From contig JAHDEN010000017.1 in the NCBI GenBank assembly GCA_020628815.1, forward strand, positions 1 through 53,187: a stretch of 53,187 nt of DNA, read 5' to 3'. Source of the stretch: Chloroflexota bacterium. Its GTDB lineage: Bacteria; Chloroflexota; Anaerolineae; Promineifilales; Promineifilaceae. Both the position numbers and the translations under genes were made by a program. Shown piece by piece: positions 1 to 8,781 of the stretch (the first letter of the stretch is position 1; every line of letters begins with the position of its first letter). A model generated the notes under the pieces. It saw only the letters and a program-made list of their open reading frames with translations. It did not search any database and had not been told where the DNA came from.

Positions 1-307
1 TGCCAAAATCATTGATCGGCCCCATCCCCAAACAGTTGTGGGCCGAAATCGCCAGAGACGTTGATCCACAGGCACGGGCCAACTCTTCGGTAGCGATGGT
101 GGCGCTCACGGTGTCCATATCTGCGCCGCCAAACTCTTCTGGAATTTGCAACCCTTTTAAGCCTAGATCGGCCATCTTTTTGGTGGCGGTCCAATTGAAC
201 TCACTTGTTTCATCGGTATGGGCCGCCATGGGGGCAACCTCGTTTTTCATAAAGTTTTGTACAACGTGGCGGAATTCCCGCTGCTCATCTGTTAAATCGA
301 AATTCAT
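1..307 (-). CDS. Acyl-CoA dehydrogenase, N-terminal part (runs off the window)
   Basis: The first 102 codons of a minus-strand gene are present. It starts at ATG 305-307 and continues beyond position 1. The translation begins MNFDLTDEQREFRHVVQNFM, then LGLKGLQIPEEFGGADMDTV and ELARACGSTSLAISAHN. This is the all-helical N-terminal domain of FAD-dependent acyl-CoA dehydrogenases, which catalyse alpha-beta dehydrogenation of acyl-CoA thioesters in fatty-acid or branched-chain amino-acid breakdown. Substrate class cannot be told from the N-terminus. A GGAG precedes the start closely. The TetR-type regulator gene lies just upstream on the same strand, separated only by a 33-bp inverted repeat that looks like an operator, so the two are probably co-regulated. 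Confidence 0.9.
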   Translation of the reverse strand, partial: MNFDLTDEQREFRHVVQNFMKNEVAPMAAHTDETSEFNWTATKKMADLGLKGLQIPEEFGGADMDTVSATIATEELARACGSTSLAISAHNCLGMGPINDFG

Positions 308-320
308 TATTACTCCAACT

Positions 321-353
321 AGACCAGACTGGTTTTAAAAACCAGTCTGGTCT
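321..353. promoter_or_regulatory. Inverted repeat with two ACCAGnCTGGT units, probable TetR operator
   Basis: A perfect 16-bp inverted repeat (AGACCAGACTGGTTTT, one base, then its complement) lies between the regulator stop codon and the acyl-CoA dehydrogenase start. Each arm is itself a near-palindrome, ACCAG-N-CTGGT (324-334 and 341-351), which is the kind of site dimeric TetR-family proteins bind. The minus-strand transcript could also fold here, but no T-run follows, so a terminator is less likely. The binding role is inferred. Confidence 0.55.
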
Positions 354-940
354 TAAATGTTTTTTATGCCGCCCAAAATCAGCTCGGTAAACATGCGGGC
401 TAACTCCCGTACGGGAACCCGGCCGTCTGGGTCATACCATGACCACGTGTAGTTACACATCCCTAAAATTGCGCGCATCACCACTTGGGTGTCGGTATCA
501 GGTGTAAATTCACCTTTTTCGATCCCCTCTTGCAAAATTTTTCTGAACAGATTTTGATACTCTTTGTTGAGCAGGTCGGCCGTGTTTGCGGTGCCATCAT
601 TAATGTCTGACAGGTGTTCGCGCACAAAAATTGTGTAGATGTGGACGTGATCTTGAAAAAAACGTAGGTGCTCGTCGATTGCCAGAGTCAACTTTTGCGT
701 GGGGGGATAACCGGTATCCACAATCGCTTGAACCGCTTTAAGCAGTTCTTCAATCCGGCCGCTGGTGATTTTGACAATCAGATCTTCTTTTGAATCAAAA
801 TAGTAGTAGAGGCTTCCCTTGAGCATGCCCACTTCGTCTGCAATGTCCTGCATACGTGTGGCATGGTAGCCGCGCGTGGCGAACAGCCGAGCCGCGGCCG
901 CATACACTTCTTCTTGTCGAGTCTTTTTACGTTCGGTCAT
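353..940 (-). CDS. TetR/AcrR-family transcriptional regulator
   Basis: This is a 195-residue protein. Its N-terminal helix-turn-helix covers about residues 9-55 (KTRQEEVYAAAARLFATRGY, then MQDIADEVGMLKGSLYYYF and DSKEDLIVKI), a clear TetR signature. The rest is the helical ligand-binding and dimerisation domain, whose sequence diverges within the family, so the ligand is unknown. Immediately downstream on the same strand is an acyl-CoA dehydrogenase. This suggests a FadR/PaaR/KstR2-like repressor that responds to an acyl-CoA or a related lipid intermediate (inference). Inverted repeats both upstream (961-982) and downstream (321-353) of the gene fit autoregulation and control of the dehydrogenase. 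Confidence 0.9.
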   Translation of the reverse strand: MTERKKTRQEEVYAAAARLFATRGYHATRMQDIADEVGMLKGSLYYYFDSKEDLIVKITSGRIEELLKAVQAIVDTGYPPTQKLTLAIDEHLRFFQDHVHIYTIFVREHLSDINDGTANTADLLNKEYQNLFRKILQEGIEKGEFTPDTDTQVVMRAILGMCNYTWSWYDPDGRVPVRELARMFTELILGGIKNI

Positions 941-960
941 AAATTATCAAGAGTTTGAGA

Positions 961-982
961 AATTCAAACAAACGTTTGAATT
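961..982. promoter_or_regulatory. Inverted repeat AATTCAAAC-N4-GTTTGAATT upstream of the TetR gene
   Basis: Two 9-bp arms separated by 4 bp lie 20 bp upstream of the TetR-type gene start. Size, symmetry and position fit an autoregulatory operator. It differs from the ACCAGnCTGGT repeat downstream, so either the regulator tolerates both sites or a second factor acts here. Confidence 0.4.
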
Positions 983-1147
983 ATAGGATGGATAAAGAAA
1001 TGTGCAACAGAAAATGATCCCAACATATCTATCCTGAACCGTTTCTCGAAATTTTTACTTTTAAGTAGGACAAGCAAGCTATGTTGCAGGGGTGTCTAGG
1101 TAGAAAAGGCTAAGGAGCCGCCCGTTTAAGATTGATATGATCATGGG

Positions 1148-4132
1148 ATGAGACAAGCAAGGGTACCCATTTTCATGCATCAGCTCCAGAGAAAAAGCAC
1201 ATTGAGTTTCTCGCTAATATCGATAATTAGCCTTAGCTTTCTTCTTTTCGGGTGCTCTTCGGCAAATAATTTGACAGATGTTCCTGGAAATGAAAACAGG
1301 CCAACGGCCGAACAGGGAACTCTTGATCTGTCCCAGTGGGATTTTGACCAACTTGGAACAGTGCCTTTAGATGGGGAGTGGCAATTCTACTGGAGTCAAC
1401 TGGTCATTTCAGAACAATCGGCCGACGCTCAAGTTTTTGTACAAGCTCCGCAGGCCTGGAATCAGATTGATCCAGACCTCTATTCATCGTTTGGTTACGC
1501 AACCTACATCATTCAGATTGAACTGCCTGACTCAACTGAACCATTTGGAATTCATATCCCTGATTTTAACTCCGCCTATCGAGTATTTATCAACGGCGAG
1601 CATCTAATTAGCAGCGGAGTCGTCTCAGATAAATTTGATCAGTATGAGCCTGGTGCATTGCCAAACATTGTTTCTATACCGCTTGAAGACAGTGGTTCTG
1701 TAGAGCTTGCTGTTCAAATTGCAAATCATGAATTTAAACAAGGGGGCTTTCATAGGGGCATTGAGTTAGGGCTTTATAGGCAACTTTTTAAAGCTGAAGA
1801 ACGCAACATTATTCTTGAATTTTGGCTCATTGGTGCCTGTTTTATTATGGGGCTTTATCACTTTGGCCTTTACTTTACACGTAAAAACAAAAATCTTTCC
1901 CCCCTTTATTTTGGACTGTTTGCGCTCATTATTTCAGTGCGCGTGCTCGTAACCGGCACCTATTCAATTTTCGAGATTATCCCCTCGATCAATTGGACAA
2001 CGGTGATGCGGCTCAACTTTTTAACCTTTTACCTCGGCTTCCCCTCATTTCATCTGTTTATGCACGCCCTTTACCCCACAAGGTTCAATAATTGGGTATT
2101 AAGGATTGTTTTAACCGTTAGCGGCTTTGTTGCTTTTCTAGCAATGTTTTTTCCCATACCGGTGTTTGCCAGTGTTTTGCAAGCTTACCAGCTCTTCTTT
2201 GTGGTTGCGGCGCTGTATGGGCTGACTGTGGTTGGGCTTTCCATCAAACATCAAGAAGACGGTGCGAGGCTGGTGATGTTGGGGGTTTTGGCTCTTATTG
2301 GAACCGCTATCAACGATATTTTATTTTCCAATGGACTCAGCCCGTTTGATGGGCTGATTATGTTTGGACTTATCTTCTTCATCTTTATGCAGTCGATTAT
2401 TCTTGCAATGAGGTTCGCGAAAGCGTTCCAGAAGGTCGAAGCTTTGTCCGAAGAGTTGATGTTTGCTCAAAAAGAGACCGAGGCCGCTTATTATGAATTG
2501 AGACAGCATCGGGATAAGTTGGAAGAGACGGTGTTGGAACGCACCGCTGAACTAGAAGTGGCAATCGGTGAAGCTGAAGGGGCAAATAAGGCCAAGAGCG
2601 ACTTTTTGGCAGCTATGAGTCATGAAATTCGGACACCGATGAATGGCATTATCGGGATGTCTAGCTTGCTAAAAGGGACCGAACTCAATGATGAGCAAGA
2701 AGATTTTGTTGAAACGATCCGGACAAGCGGTGATTCGTTGTTGACCATCATCAACGATATTTTAGACTTTTCAAAAATCGAAGCGGGCAAGCTAGAGCTA
2801 GAAGAGCATACGTTTAATTTGCATCAGGCGGTTGAAAGTGCGCTTGATTTGCTTTCGCAAAAGACGGCCGAAAAAGGGGTGGAGCTGATCAGCTTGGTGG
2901 AACATGATGTCCCCAAATGGATTAATGCTGACTCAACCCGTATCCGACAAATATTGGTTAATCTGTTGTCAAACGCGGTCAAATTCACGGCCGACGGTGA
3001 AATTTTTGTCCATGTTAAATCAGAGCAGCTTGAAGATGAAAAAGTACGAATTCACTTTTCTGTTAAAGATTCGGGCATCGGGATTCCACAAGAGAAGATT
3101 GATCGACTGTTTCAACCCTTTAGCCAAGTTGATTCATCAACGACTCGAAAATATGGGGGTACCGGACTTGGGTTGGTAATTTGCCGCAGGCTGTGTAATT
3201 TAATGGGTGGGGAGATCGGTGTGACTAGCGACGAAGGGGAAGGGTCAACGTTTTTCTTTGATATTATCGCTGAGCCAGCGCCAGATGATTATGTTAGCCC
3301 CGAAGAACCGATTTCTGAAGCGATCTTAAACGGGAAACGGGCACTTATTGTCGATGACAATACGACGAACCTCAAAGTTCTGTCTTATATTTTGCAGGGA
3401 TGGAAGGTCAAATTTAAAAGGGCGACCTCGGCCGACGATGCATTAGCCATCCTTGAAGAAGATAAAGCGTTTGATTTTGCGCTGCTTGACTACCATATGC
3501 CCGGCAGCATGGATGGCTTGGGACTAAGCATTTCCATGAATAAGCTCTATCCCAAGATCCCGGTCATTACCCTAAGCAGTAGCTTCGATGTTACCCAACT
3601 CAAACGGCCGGAAAATCTAAAATTCTGGCTGTACAAACCGGTTAAAATTGAACGCCTGAAAAGCTCGCTGTTGCAAATATTAGAGCCTGAAACACCCAAT
3701 GCAACACCTGAACAAGAGATTCTGGACCCGGATCAATTTGATCCCCAAAGAACGGTTAAGATTTTGCTGGCTGAGGACAACGTCGTAAACCAAAAGGTCT
3801 TTATGCGCATGTTGGACAAACAGAAATATATTGCTGATCTCGCCTCTGATGGGGTGGAGGCTGTTGAATCTGTCCAGCGGCAAGCCTACGACATCGTCTT
3901 CATGGATCTGCAAATGCCTAATTTAGATGGGTTAGAAGCATCCAAAGCGATTCGAGAATTGGGTGATGCGATTCATCAGCCAACAATCGCGGCGTTGACG
4001 GCCGAAGTTAATGCACAGGTGCTTAAAGAGTGCGAAGAAGCTGGAATGAGCCCCGTACTGCAAAAGCCTGCACATTTAGATGATATTCTGCGTGTTTTGA
4101 TGAATGTCAGTAAGGCGAAAACCATCCACTAA
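1148..4132 (+). CDS. Hybrid sensor histidine kinase with 7TM-DISM-like sensor and two receiver domains
   Basis: This 994-residue membrane kinase starts with a signal segment ending in a lipobox-like LLFGC (about residue 36). An extracytoplasmic beta-rich domain follows (about 55-215, 7TMR-DISMED2-like), then about seven hydrophobic helices (about 225-420) and a coiled coil. The HisKA domain has the phospho-acceptor His at about 492 ([15 protein letters not shown]). The HATPase domain has the N box [16 protein letters not shown] and GGTGLGLVI. Two receivers follow: the first has LLDYHMPG (Asp about 781) and the second has [11 protein letters not shown] (Asp about 920). It should sense an external ligand, possibly a carbohydrate, and start a phosphorelay. 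No Hpt or output regulator is adjacent. A later Met at 1175 ([10 protein letters not shown]) is an alternative start. Confidence 0.93.
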   Translation: MRQARVPIFMHQLQRKSTLSFSLISIISLSFLLFGCSSANNLTDVPGNENRPTAEQGTLDLSQWDFDQLGTVPLDGEWQFYWSQLVISEQSADAQVFVQAPQAWNQIDPDLYSSFGYATYIIQIELPDSTEPFGIHIPDFNSAYRVFINGEHLISSGVVSDKFDQYEPGALPNIVSIPLEDSGSVELAVQIANHEFKQGGFHRGIELGLYRQLFKAEERNIILEFWLIGACFIMGLYHFGLYFTRKNKNLSPLYFGLFALIISVRVLVTGTYSIFEIIPSINWTTVMRLNFLTFYLGFPSFHLFMHALYPTRFNNWVLRIVLTVSGFVAFLAMFFPIPVFASVLQAYQLFFVVAALYGLTVVGLSIKHQEDGARLVMLGVLALIGTAINDILFSNGLSPFDGLIMFGLIFFIFMQSIILAMRFAKAFQKVEALSEELMFAQKETEAAYYELRQHRDKLEETVLERTAELEVAIGEAEGANKAKSDFLAAMSHEIRTPMNGIIGMSSLLKGTELNDEQEDFVETIRTSGDSLLTIINDILDFSKIEAGKLELEEHTFNLHQAVESALDLLSQKTAEKGVELISLVEHDVPKWINADSTRIRQILVNLLSNAVKFTADGEIFVHVKSEQLEDEKVRIHFSVKDSGIGIPQEKIDRLFQPFSQVDSSTTRKYGGTGLGLVICRRLCNLMGGEIGVTSDEGEGSTFFFDIIAEPAPDDYVSPEEPISEAILNGKRALIVDDNTTNLKVLSYILQGWKVKFKRATSADDALAILEEDKAFDFALLDYHMPGSMDGLGLSISMNKLYPKIPVITLSSSFDVTQLKRPENLKFWLYKPVKIERLKSSLLQILEPETPNATPEQEILDPDQFDPQRTVKILLAEDNVVNQKVFMRMLDKQKYIADLASDGVEAVESVQRQAYDIVFMDLQMPNLDGLEASKAIRELGDAIHQPTIAALTAEVNAQVLKECEEAGMSPVLQKPAHLDDILRVLMNVSKAKTIH

Positions 4133-4450
4133 GTTTATGCCCCCGCTCAGTTGAGATTAAAAGATTTTTGCCGTTAGGTCGTGCCTGTTAGGGGAAATAC
4201 CTTGTGTTTTTGCCTAAAGATCAGCTTCCAAAACGTTTCGGTACTACATCAGTGTAAAATGCTTTACATGAAAATGACCGAGCCGTCAATAGCCCAATTT
4301 TGTCACGTAAATTGAGCGTGAATGACCCATACTTCCTACAAGATAGTTTTTGCCTATACAGACTATTGGTGATGTAAATCTCGGAAAAGCTAAACCACAC
4401 ACACATATAGTGCCTGACGGAGCGTAATTAAAACAGGCGAGGAGGGTATT
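4133..4450. other. Intergenic stretch, no gene seen
   Basis: These 318 bp separate the histidine kinase from the small protein gene. I see only small symmetries: TGTAAA-ATGC-TTTACA at 4253-4268, and TCACG/CGTGA arms near 4302-4320. Neither has a clear role. A purine-rich ribosome-binding site (GAGGAGGG) at its end serves the next gene. Confidence 0.5.
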
Positions 4451-4669
4451 TTGGACTCATATAGCTTTACCAACATTCACAAGTTCACAAGCAAATACGG
4501 AACCATCCAAGTTAAACAAGATTCGGGTGGTGTAGTTGCTGAAGCTAAAAAGGCCGGTTTCTTTACAGATGACACGATTTGGGAAGAAGGCCCTTTTGCA
4601 ACCGTACTTGAGGCAATGAATCATTTGGACAAAGATCTGGGCGAATGGCTCAAAGATCAATGGTGGTAA
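4451..4669 (+). CDS. Small protein of unknown function (72 aa)
   Basis: The gene has a strong ribosome-binding site (GAGGAGGG) a few bases before a TTG start and ends at TAA. The product is soluble and acidic, with aromatic residues at the C-terminus (DLGEWLKDQWW) and a pattern YGTIQVKQDSGGVVAEAKKA then TIWEEGPFATVLEAMNHL. That pattern suggests a small alpha/beta fold with two or three strands and two helices. There is no signal peptide or membrane segment. I do not recognise the family. The strong SD, the convergent hairpin after the stop and the sensible composition support a real gene. Its overlap with an open frame of the same length on the other strand is a shadow. Confidence 0.6.
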   Translation: MDSYSFTNIHKFTSKYGTIQVKQDSGGVVAEAKKAGFFTDDTIWEEGPFATVLEAMNHLDKDLGEWLKDQWW

Positions 4670-4679
4670 CATCAAACAA

Positions 4680-4711
4680 GAGTGCAGGGTTTTGAAAGCT
4701 ACTCTGCACTC
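4680..4711. terminator. Hairpin between convergent genes
   Basis: GAGTGCAG (4680-4687) pairs with CTGCACTC (4704-4711). The hairpin lies between the small plus-strand gene and the end of aroC on the minus strand, so it probably ends transcription in one or both directions. The T-run is poor. Confidence 0.45.
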
Positions 4712-4716
4712 AATTT

Positions 4717-5952
4717 CTAAAATAGCTTAAAGGAGTCAGAGTTTACACGGCCGCTTTGCTGCCATAAAACCGCATTCATCACTTCAATCGCCATTCGACT
4801 TTCAAGCGTAACCCCTGCCCGAACCCCCACACACGGGTCATGCCGCCCCTTTTTTAACTCAAAATCAATCTCTTCCAGATTTTTGCGCACCGATTTTTGA
4901 TCGTGCGTAATCGTAGACGTTGGCTTAAAAGAGACCCGAGCCACGAGGGGCAGGCCGGTTGTAATCCCCCCCAACATGCCACCATGATTATTTGATTGAT
5001 ACCCATCGGTCCGAATCGGGTCGTTGTTCTGACTGCCTAAACGGCGAGCCACATCTGCCCCGGCCCCGACTTCGCACGCACGGGCGGCGTGCAGCCCACC
5101 CAGCGACCCCATGAGCTTGGTTTTTAAGCTGTTGTACAGTGGTTGCCCGATCAAAGCTGGCACGTTGATCCCTATCACCTCAACAACCGCCCCGATCGAA
5201 TCCCCTTTGATCCGCGTCTGTTTAATTAACTCGGCCGCCTCAGCCGCAAATTCAACGTCAATAGATGGGATTTCAGCTTGCTGAATCTGTGCTTCGGCCG
5301 CAGCAACATCTTTTTGATCGATGTTTTTTGTCATAAACAAATCGCTCAGCCGCTTGTCACTTTTTAGCTCGCCCACTTGGGTAATCGAAGAGAGAAATAG
5401 GGTTCCAAATTGGTCACGCAGGAAAATGCGGGCGATAGAACCACCAATCACATCGGTAATGGTTGATCGATAGCTAGAGCGCCCCCCGCCACGATAGTCA
5501 ACAAATCCTTGGCTTTTGTGGTGTTTCACCAAGTCGGTATGACCCGGCCGGACTTCACCCGTATCACCTGAAAATTGTTCGTAGTGGCGCGACTTGCTTG
5601 ATGTAGACAGGACAAGCGCCGCAATCGGCTCGCCCGTCGCATACCCAACTTCATAGGTAGATGTCGGATCGCTTTGAGCCCCATTATGGCCTGTCGAAAT
5701 TTCTGGCCCTGACAAGACCCCTGCATGGTCAGCGTCATCAAATATCCCGGCCGTTAGTAAAACCCGATCTTTTTCATTGCGCGGCGTGCCATGTTTGTTG
5801 CCACCCGGCCGCCTGCGATCAAGAAACCCCTGTATTTCCGCTCGGCTAATTTTTGTGCCGGCAGGGGTTCCAAAAACAATTGTCGTAATTCCTGGCCCAT
5901 GTGATTCACCGGCACCAGCTACACCAAAAAGAGGTCCGCCTAAAATTTCCAT
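4717..5952 (-). CDS. aroC: Chorismate synthase
   Basis: This 411-residue enzyme makes chorismate from 5-enolpyruvylshikimate-3-phosphate with reduced FMN, the last shared step of aromatic amino-acid synthesis. Family motifs are all visible: GAGESHGPGI near the N-terminus, the RRRPGGNKHGTPRNEKD arginine-rich segment, the RPGHTDLVKHHKSQGFVDYR stretch followed by GGGRSSYRST, the SNNHGGMLGGITTG motif, and GRHDPCVGVRAGV near the C-terminus. It is slightly longer than typical family members (about 360-390), with extra residues in the middle. It stands alone here, with no other shikimate-pathway gene beside it. Confidence 0.96.
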   Translation of the reverse strand: MEILGGPLFGVAGAGESHGPGITTIVFGTPAGTKISRAEIQGFLDRRRPGGNKHGTPRNEKDRVLLTAGIFDDADHAGVLSGPEISTGHNGAQSDPTSTYEVGYATGEPIAALVLSTSSKSRHYEQFSGDTGEVRPGHTDLVKHHKSQGFVDYRGGGRSSYRSTITDVIGGSIARIFLRDQFGTLFLSSITQVGELKSDKRLSDLFMTKNIDQKDVAAAEAQIQQAEIPSIDVEFAAEAAELIKQTRIKGDSIGAVVEVIGINVPALIGQPLYNSLKTKLMGSLGGLHAARACEVGAGADVARRLGSQNNDPIRTDGYQSNNHGGMLGGITTGLPLVARVSFKPTSTITHDQKSVRKNLEEIDFELKKGRHDPCVGVRAGVTLESRMAIEVMNAVLWQQSGRVNSDSFKLF

Positions 5953-5967
5953 AGCGGCAAGTTTACC

Positions 5968-6007
5968 AAAAAAAAGAGGCCCGACGCATATTGCGACGAG
6001 CCTCTTT
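5968..6007 (-). terminator. Intrinsic terminator of the LysM protein gene
   Basis: On the minus strand a stem of AGAGGC/GCCTCT with a partly paired interior is followed by a run of T. It lies downstream of the LysM gene and just before aroC, so it separates the two transcription units. Confidence 0.65.
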
Positions 6008-6063
6008 TCTAGTTGAGAAAGTTAAGAAGGGGCACACCTTCAACTATCTCTGTAAAACAAGGT

Positions 6064-6972
6064 TTACTTCTCTGGAATTTCGAGTTCGGTTCCTGGGAAG
6101 ATAACGCTTGGATTTTTGATGTTGTTTAATTCAGCAATTTCCATGTAGCGTTTTCCGTTACCCAATGTTTCTTCAGCGATTTTCCAAAGGCTGTCACCAG
6201 CTTGAACCACGTATTTTTTAGCTGCTTCAGCTGCTGCTGCCGCTTCGGCCGCTGCTGTTTTAGCTGCTGCTGCGCGTTCTTTCGCTGCTTTTTCAGCCAA
6301 CCGTTTACGACGGCGCTCACGAGCTGCTGCTTGACGCTCAGCTGCTGCTTTACGTTTTGCCTCACGCTCTTCAGCCGCTTTTAGCTTGGCTTGAGCTTCT
6401 TCCAAAGCCTTTTTCGCTTCAGCCGCTTTCTTCTTGTCAGATGCGGCTTTCGCTGCAGCTTCTTGACGTTTTTTAAGCTCAGCACGGCGTGCCGCAGCTG
6501 CTGCGCGTGAACGAGCTAATTTGTCTGCTTCGGTAGCTTTTAAAGCACTAGCGATCAAATCAAGAGCTTCCTCTTCTTCGTCACTAATGTTGTCACCTTT
6601 TTTGATCAACTTTTCAGATGCAGCATCAGCGATTGCGGTACCAGCACCTAACAAGAAATCCATGAAGTCATCATACTCAGCGTCATCGGTTTTGCCGTCA
6701 ACAGCCTCTGCAATATCACCTAAGATGTCAGCGACTTCTTCGGCCGATTTGCCTTTACCCGCGCTCGTATTTCCTTCATCAGCAATAACAGCTTTGATGA
6801 GTGAGTTATTTCCTTTATATTCTGCTAAATAATTTTTAAGAGCTTTTCCCTCTCGTTTTACTTCCATGAGCCCCATACGGCCTTCTGCTGCGTTGATCGC
6901 TGCTTGTACATAATAGGGGGCGTCTTTTAAAATATCCCATTCTTTTGCGTTAAAGCTTGTTTTGTTTGCCAC
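6064..6972 (-). CDS. LysM-domain protein with Ala/Lys/Glu-rich coiled coil, no signal peptide
   Basis: This is a 302-residue protein. Residues 1-150 form a helical acidic region (begins MANKTSFNAKEWDILKDAPY). Residues about 150-250 are a highly charged Ala-rich helix (repeats such as AKAASDKKKAAEAKKALEEA), like TolA stalks or histone-like tails. Residues about 254-300 are a LysM module (YVVQAGDSLWKIAEETLGNG then NNIKNPSVIFPGTELEIP). LysM normally binds N-acetylglucosamine polymers, yet there is no signal peptide or membrane anchor, so the location is unclear. It could act inside the cell, as LysM/BON proteins do, or leave by an unknown route. GTG start with AAGGAG upstream. Confidence 0.8.
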   Translation of the reverse strand: MANKTSFNAKEWDILKDAPYYVQAAINAAEGRMGLMEVKREGKALKNYLAEYKGNNSLIKAVIADEGNTSAGKGKSAEEVADILGDIAEAVDGKTDDAEYDDFMDFLLGAGTAIADAASEKLIKKGDNISDEEEEALDLIASALKATEADKLARSRAAAAARRAELKKRQEAAAKAASDKKKAAEAKKALEEAQAKLKAAEEREAKRKAAAERQAAARERRRKRLAEKAAKERAAAAKTAAAEAAAAAEAAKKYVVQAGDSLWKIAEETLGNGKRYMEIAELNNIKNPSVIFPGTELEIPEK

Positions 6973-7320
6973 TATTTAAATTCTCCTTTTCAGTTGAAGT
7001 GAACTAATAAAATGAGGCGGTTGGCTGATCACAATCACTATCCAATTTGTCTCAATGACCTTTGGTCCAAAGAGTCCGGTTAATCCGGTGGACATAACCA
7101 AGTCCGCACGGCTACAATTTCAGTTGTCGGGTGCACTTTGGCTAAATGCACCTGTCGTTAATGAAATCAGAGTTTTTAATTTTCGCAAGACATTACGTCT
7201 ACTTTCTTGATAAGTTTTTGATTTTTAGACGAATATCTGCGTATAGACCGGCAATATTCCGAAATTGGAGATTTTGATAAGCTAAAAAAGTATAAATACG
7301 GAGTATGGAGACAAAAATTG
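6973..7320. other. Divergent intergenic region
   Basis: About 350 bp lie between the LysM gene (minus) and the selenoprotein-like gene (plus), so it must hold both promoters. It is AT-rich near the plus-strand gene (AAAAAAGTATAAATACGG about 30 bp before the start). TTTGGTCCAAA near 7062 is a short palindrome. I could not assign a -35/-10 pair with confidence. Confidence 0.4.
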
Positions 7321-8685
7321 ATGAAAAATCTTTTTAGATCGACCGGGCTGCTTATGCTGCTCGGATTATTAATCGCTTGCGGCGGTACGCCACCCGAGCA
7401 GGCTGCACCAGCCGCGGAACAAGAGGTGGCCGAAGATGTGCCAACCCGCGTCATTGAAGTTGAAGAAGAGGCTACTGAGGTTCCTGCTGAAGAGCCGGAA
7501 GCGGCTGAAGCTGAAGTCGAAGCTGTAGAAGCAGTAGAAACTGACGCTGAAGAAATGACAGAGGCTGTCATGGCGGTTGATGGACCAACCCATCAACCGG
7601 CCGAAACGGTTGAAGAGGCTTTGCAAGAGCGCCCCTATGACCAAATAAAAGGTGGCGAAGACCCGCTTTTAACAATTATTGAATATGGCGACTTTCAATG
7701 ACCCGGCTGTGCAGCGGTGGATCCGCTGCTACGTGAACTGGTTGAAAAATACCCAGATGAAGTCCGTGTTATCTATCGTCATTTCCCACTGATCAATATT
7801 CATGACAAAGCCAGAATCGCGGCCGAGGCGTCTGAGGCGGCCGGAGCCCAAGGTGATTTCTGGGCGTTTCATGATGCGCTATATGAACGTCAAAGCGACT
7901 TTAACGCCACCGATGAAGCCCAAGCGATCGGGTTTTTGGCCGACTTAGCAACAGACGTTGGCTTAGATGGCGATCAAATGAAAGCTGATCTAGAAAGCGG
8001 TAAATTCACCGCATATGTCGAAGCGCATCTAACCGAAGCGGGCAATTTGCGTTTGCCAGGCACACCATCACTTATTGTGAACGGTAACTTGTTAGATGGG
8101 GGGACTCCGCCATTTGAAGCGTGGGAAGCCTATTTAGTGCAGCTGCGTAGCTTGCAAGTTCTCGCAGATTTACAATACGATGCGCCCCCAGAAGTAACAA
8201 TCGATCCAGATGTGATCTATGTGGCGACCGTCACGATGGAAAACGGCGGTGAAATTGTGATGGAGCTTTATCCAAAATCAGCTCCGATTACGGTCAATAG
8301 TTTCGTGTTTTTGGCCAATGAAGGATACTATGATGGTGTTACGTTCCATCGTGTACTGCCTGGATTTATGGCCCAAACGGGTGACCCATCAGGGACAGGA
8401 CAAGGTGGCCCCGGCTACACCGTTCCAGATGAGATTGACCCCAGCTTGACCCACACGGGTGAAGGTGTTGTGGCCATGGCGAAATCGCGCGAGCCTAATT
8501 CGGGTGGTAGCCAATGGTATATCACGTTTGATAATGCCAATCATTTAGACGGCATCCATACCGTGTTTGGTAAAGTGGTTGAAGGGATGGATGTTGTGAA
8601 AGGGATCACCCCGCGTGACCCGGCCGCTAATCCGAATGCCCCAGTCGGTGACGCGATTGAATCGATTACGATTTCTGAGAAGTAA
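7321..8685 (+). CDS. Candidate selenoprotein: lipoprotein DsbA-like thiol oxidoreductase fused to cyclophilin peptidyl-prolyl isomerase, read through TGA at 7699-7701
   Basis: The gene encodes 454 residues if TGA at codon 127 is read. Residues 1-20 are a lipoprotein signal (LLGLLIAC, Cys20), then an acidic Ala/Glu/Pro linker to about 100. Residues about 105-285 are a DsbA-like thioredoxin fold: EYGDFQ-U127-PGC130, where relatives have a Cys (EY.DFQCPxC), then VRVIYRHFPL and a cis-Pro motif GTPSL (Pro249). Residues about 298-454 are a cyclophilin domain with catalytic FHRV (Arg344), GFMAQTGDPSGTG and GGSQWYITF. The second half alone has no plausible start: its first open codon is GTG at 7717, inside the fold. 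The product would be an outward-facing folding factor joining disulfide chemistry to proline isomerisation. A TTG precedes the ATG at 7318. Alternatives are a nonsense mutation or a sequencing error. Confidence 0.85.
7699..7701 (+). other. In-frame TGA, probable selenocysteine codon
   Basis: This TGA falls at the N-terminal Cys position of the CxxC active site, the residue whose nucleophile attacks substrate. UGA at a redox Cys position is the standard hallmark of bacterial selenoproteins. Frame and similarity to the family continue without any break on both sides. Confidence 0.78.
7711..7729 (+). promoter_or_regulatory. SECIS-like hairpin
   Basis: GCAGCGG (7711-7717) pairs perfectly with CCGCTGC (7723-7729) around the loop TGGAT. 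The apical loop begins 16 nt after the TGA and has a G in its first two positions. This matches the published general description of bacterial SECIS elements (loop 16-37 nt after UGA, G at the loop start). It lies inside the coding sequence, as expected in bacteria. Confidence 0.65.
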
Positions 8686-8708
8686 TTCGCAACCCTAGTC
8701 CAATATCG

Positions 8709-8751
8709 CCCTGAAAGGTCAAATCAATTCATTTGGCCTTTCAGGGCTTTT
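8709..8751 (+). terminator. Intrinsic terminator after the selenoprotein candidate
   Basis: CCCTGAAAGGTCAAAT pairs with ATTTGGCCTTTCAGGG (one T-G wobble), followed by CTTTT. It ends the transcription unit that contains the DsbA/cyclophilin gene, so that gene is monocistronic. Confidence 0.85.
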
Positions 8752-8781
8752 AGAAAAATGATCAGAGGAGAAGGAAAAGGA

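Noticed and set aside
6202..6384. Plus-strand Cys-rich ORF opposite the LysM gene
   Set aside because: The high Cys/Phe content is the mirror of Ala/Lys/Glu codons in the real gene. It is a shadow frame.
7717..8685. Separate gene starting at GTG 7717
   Set aside because: It would begin inside the thioredoxin fold, after the active-site residue, without a signal peptide or ribosome-binding site. The upstream frame supplies exactly the missing lipoprotein part and catalytic motif.
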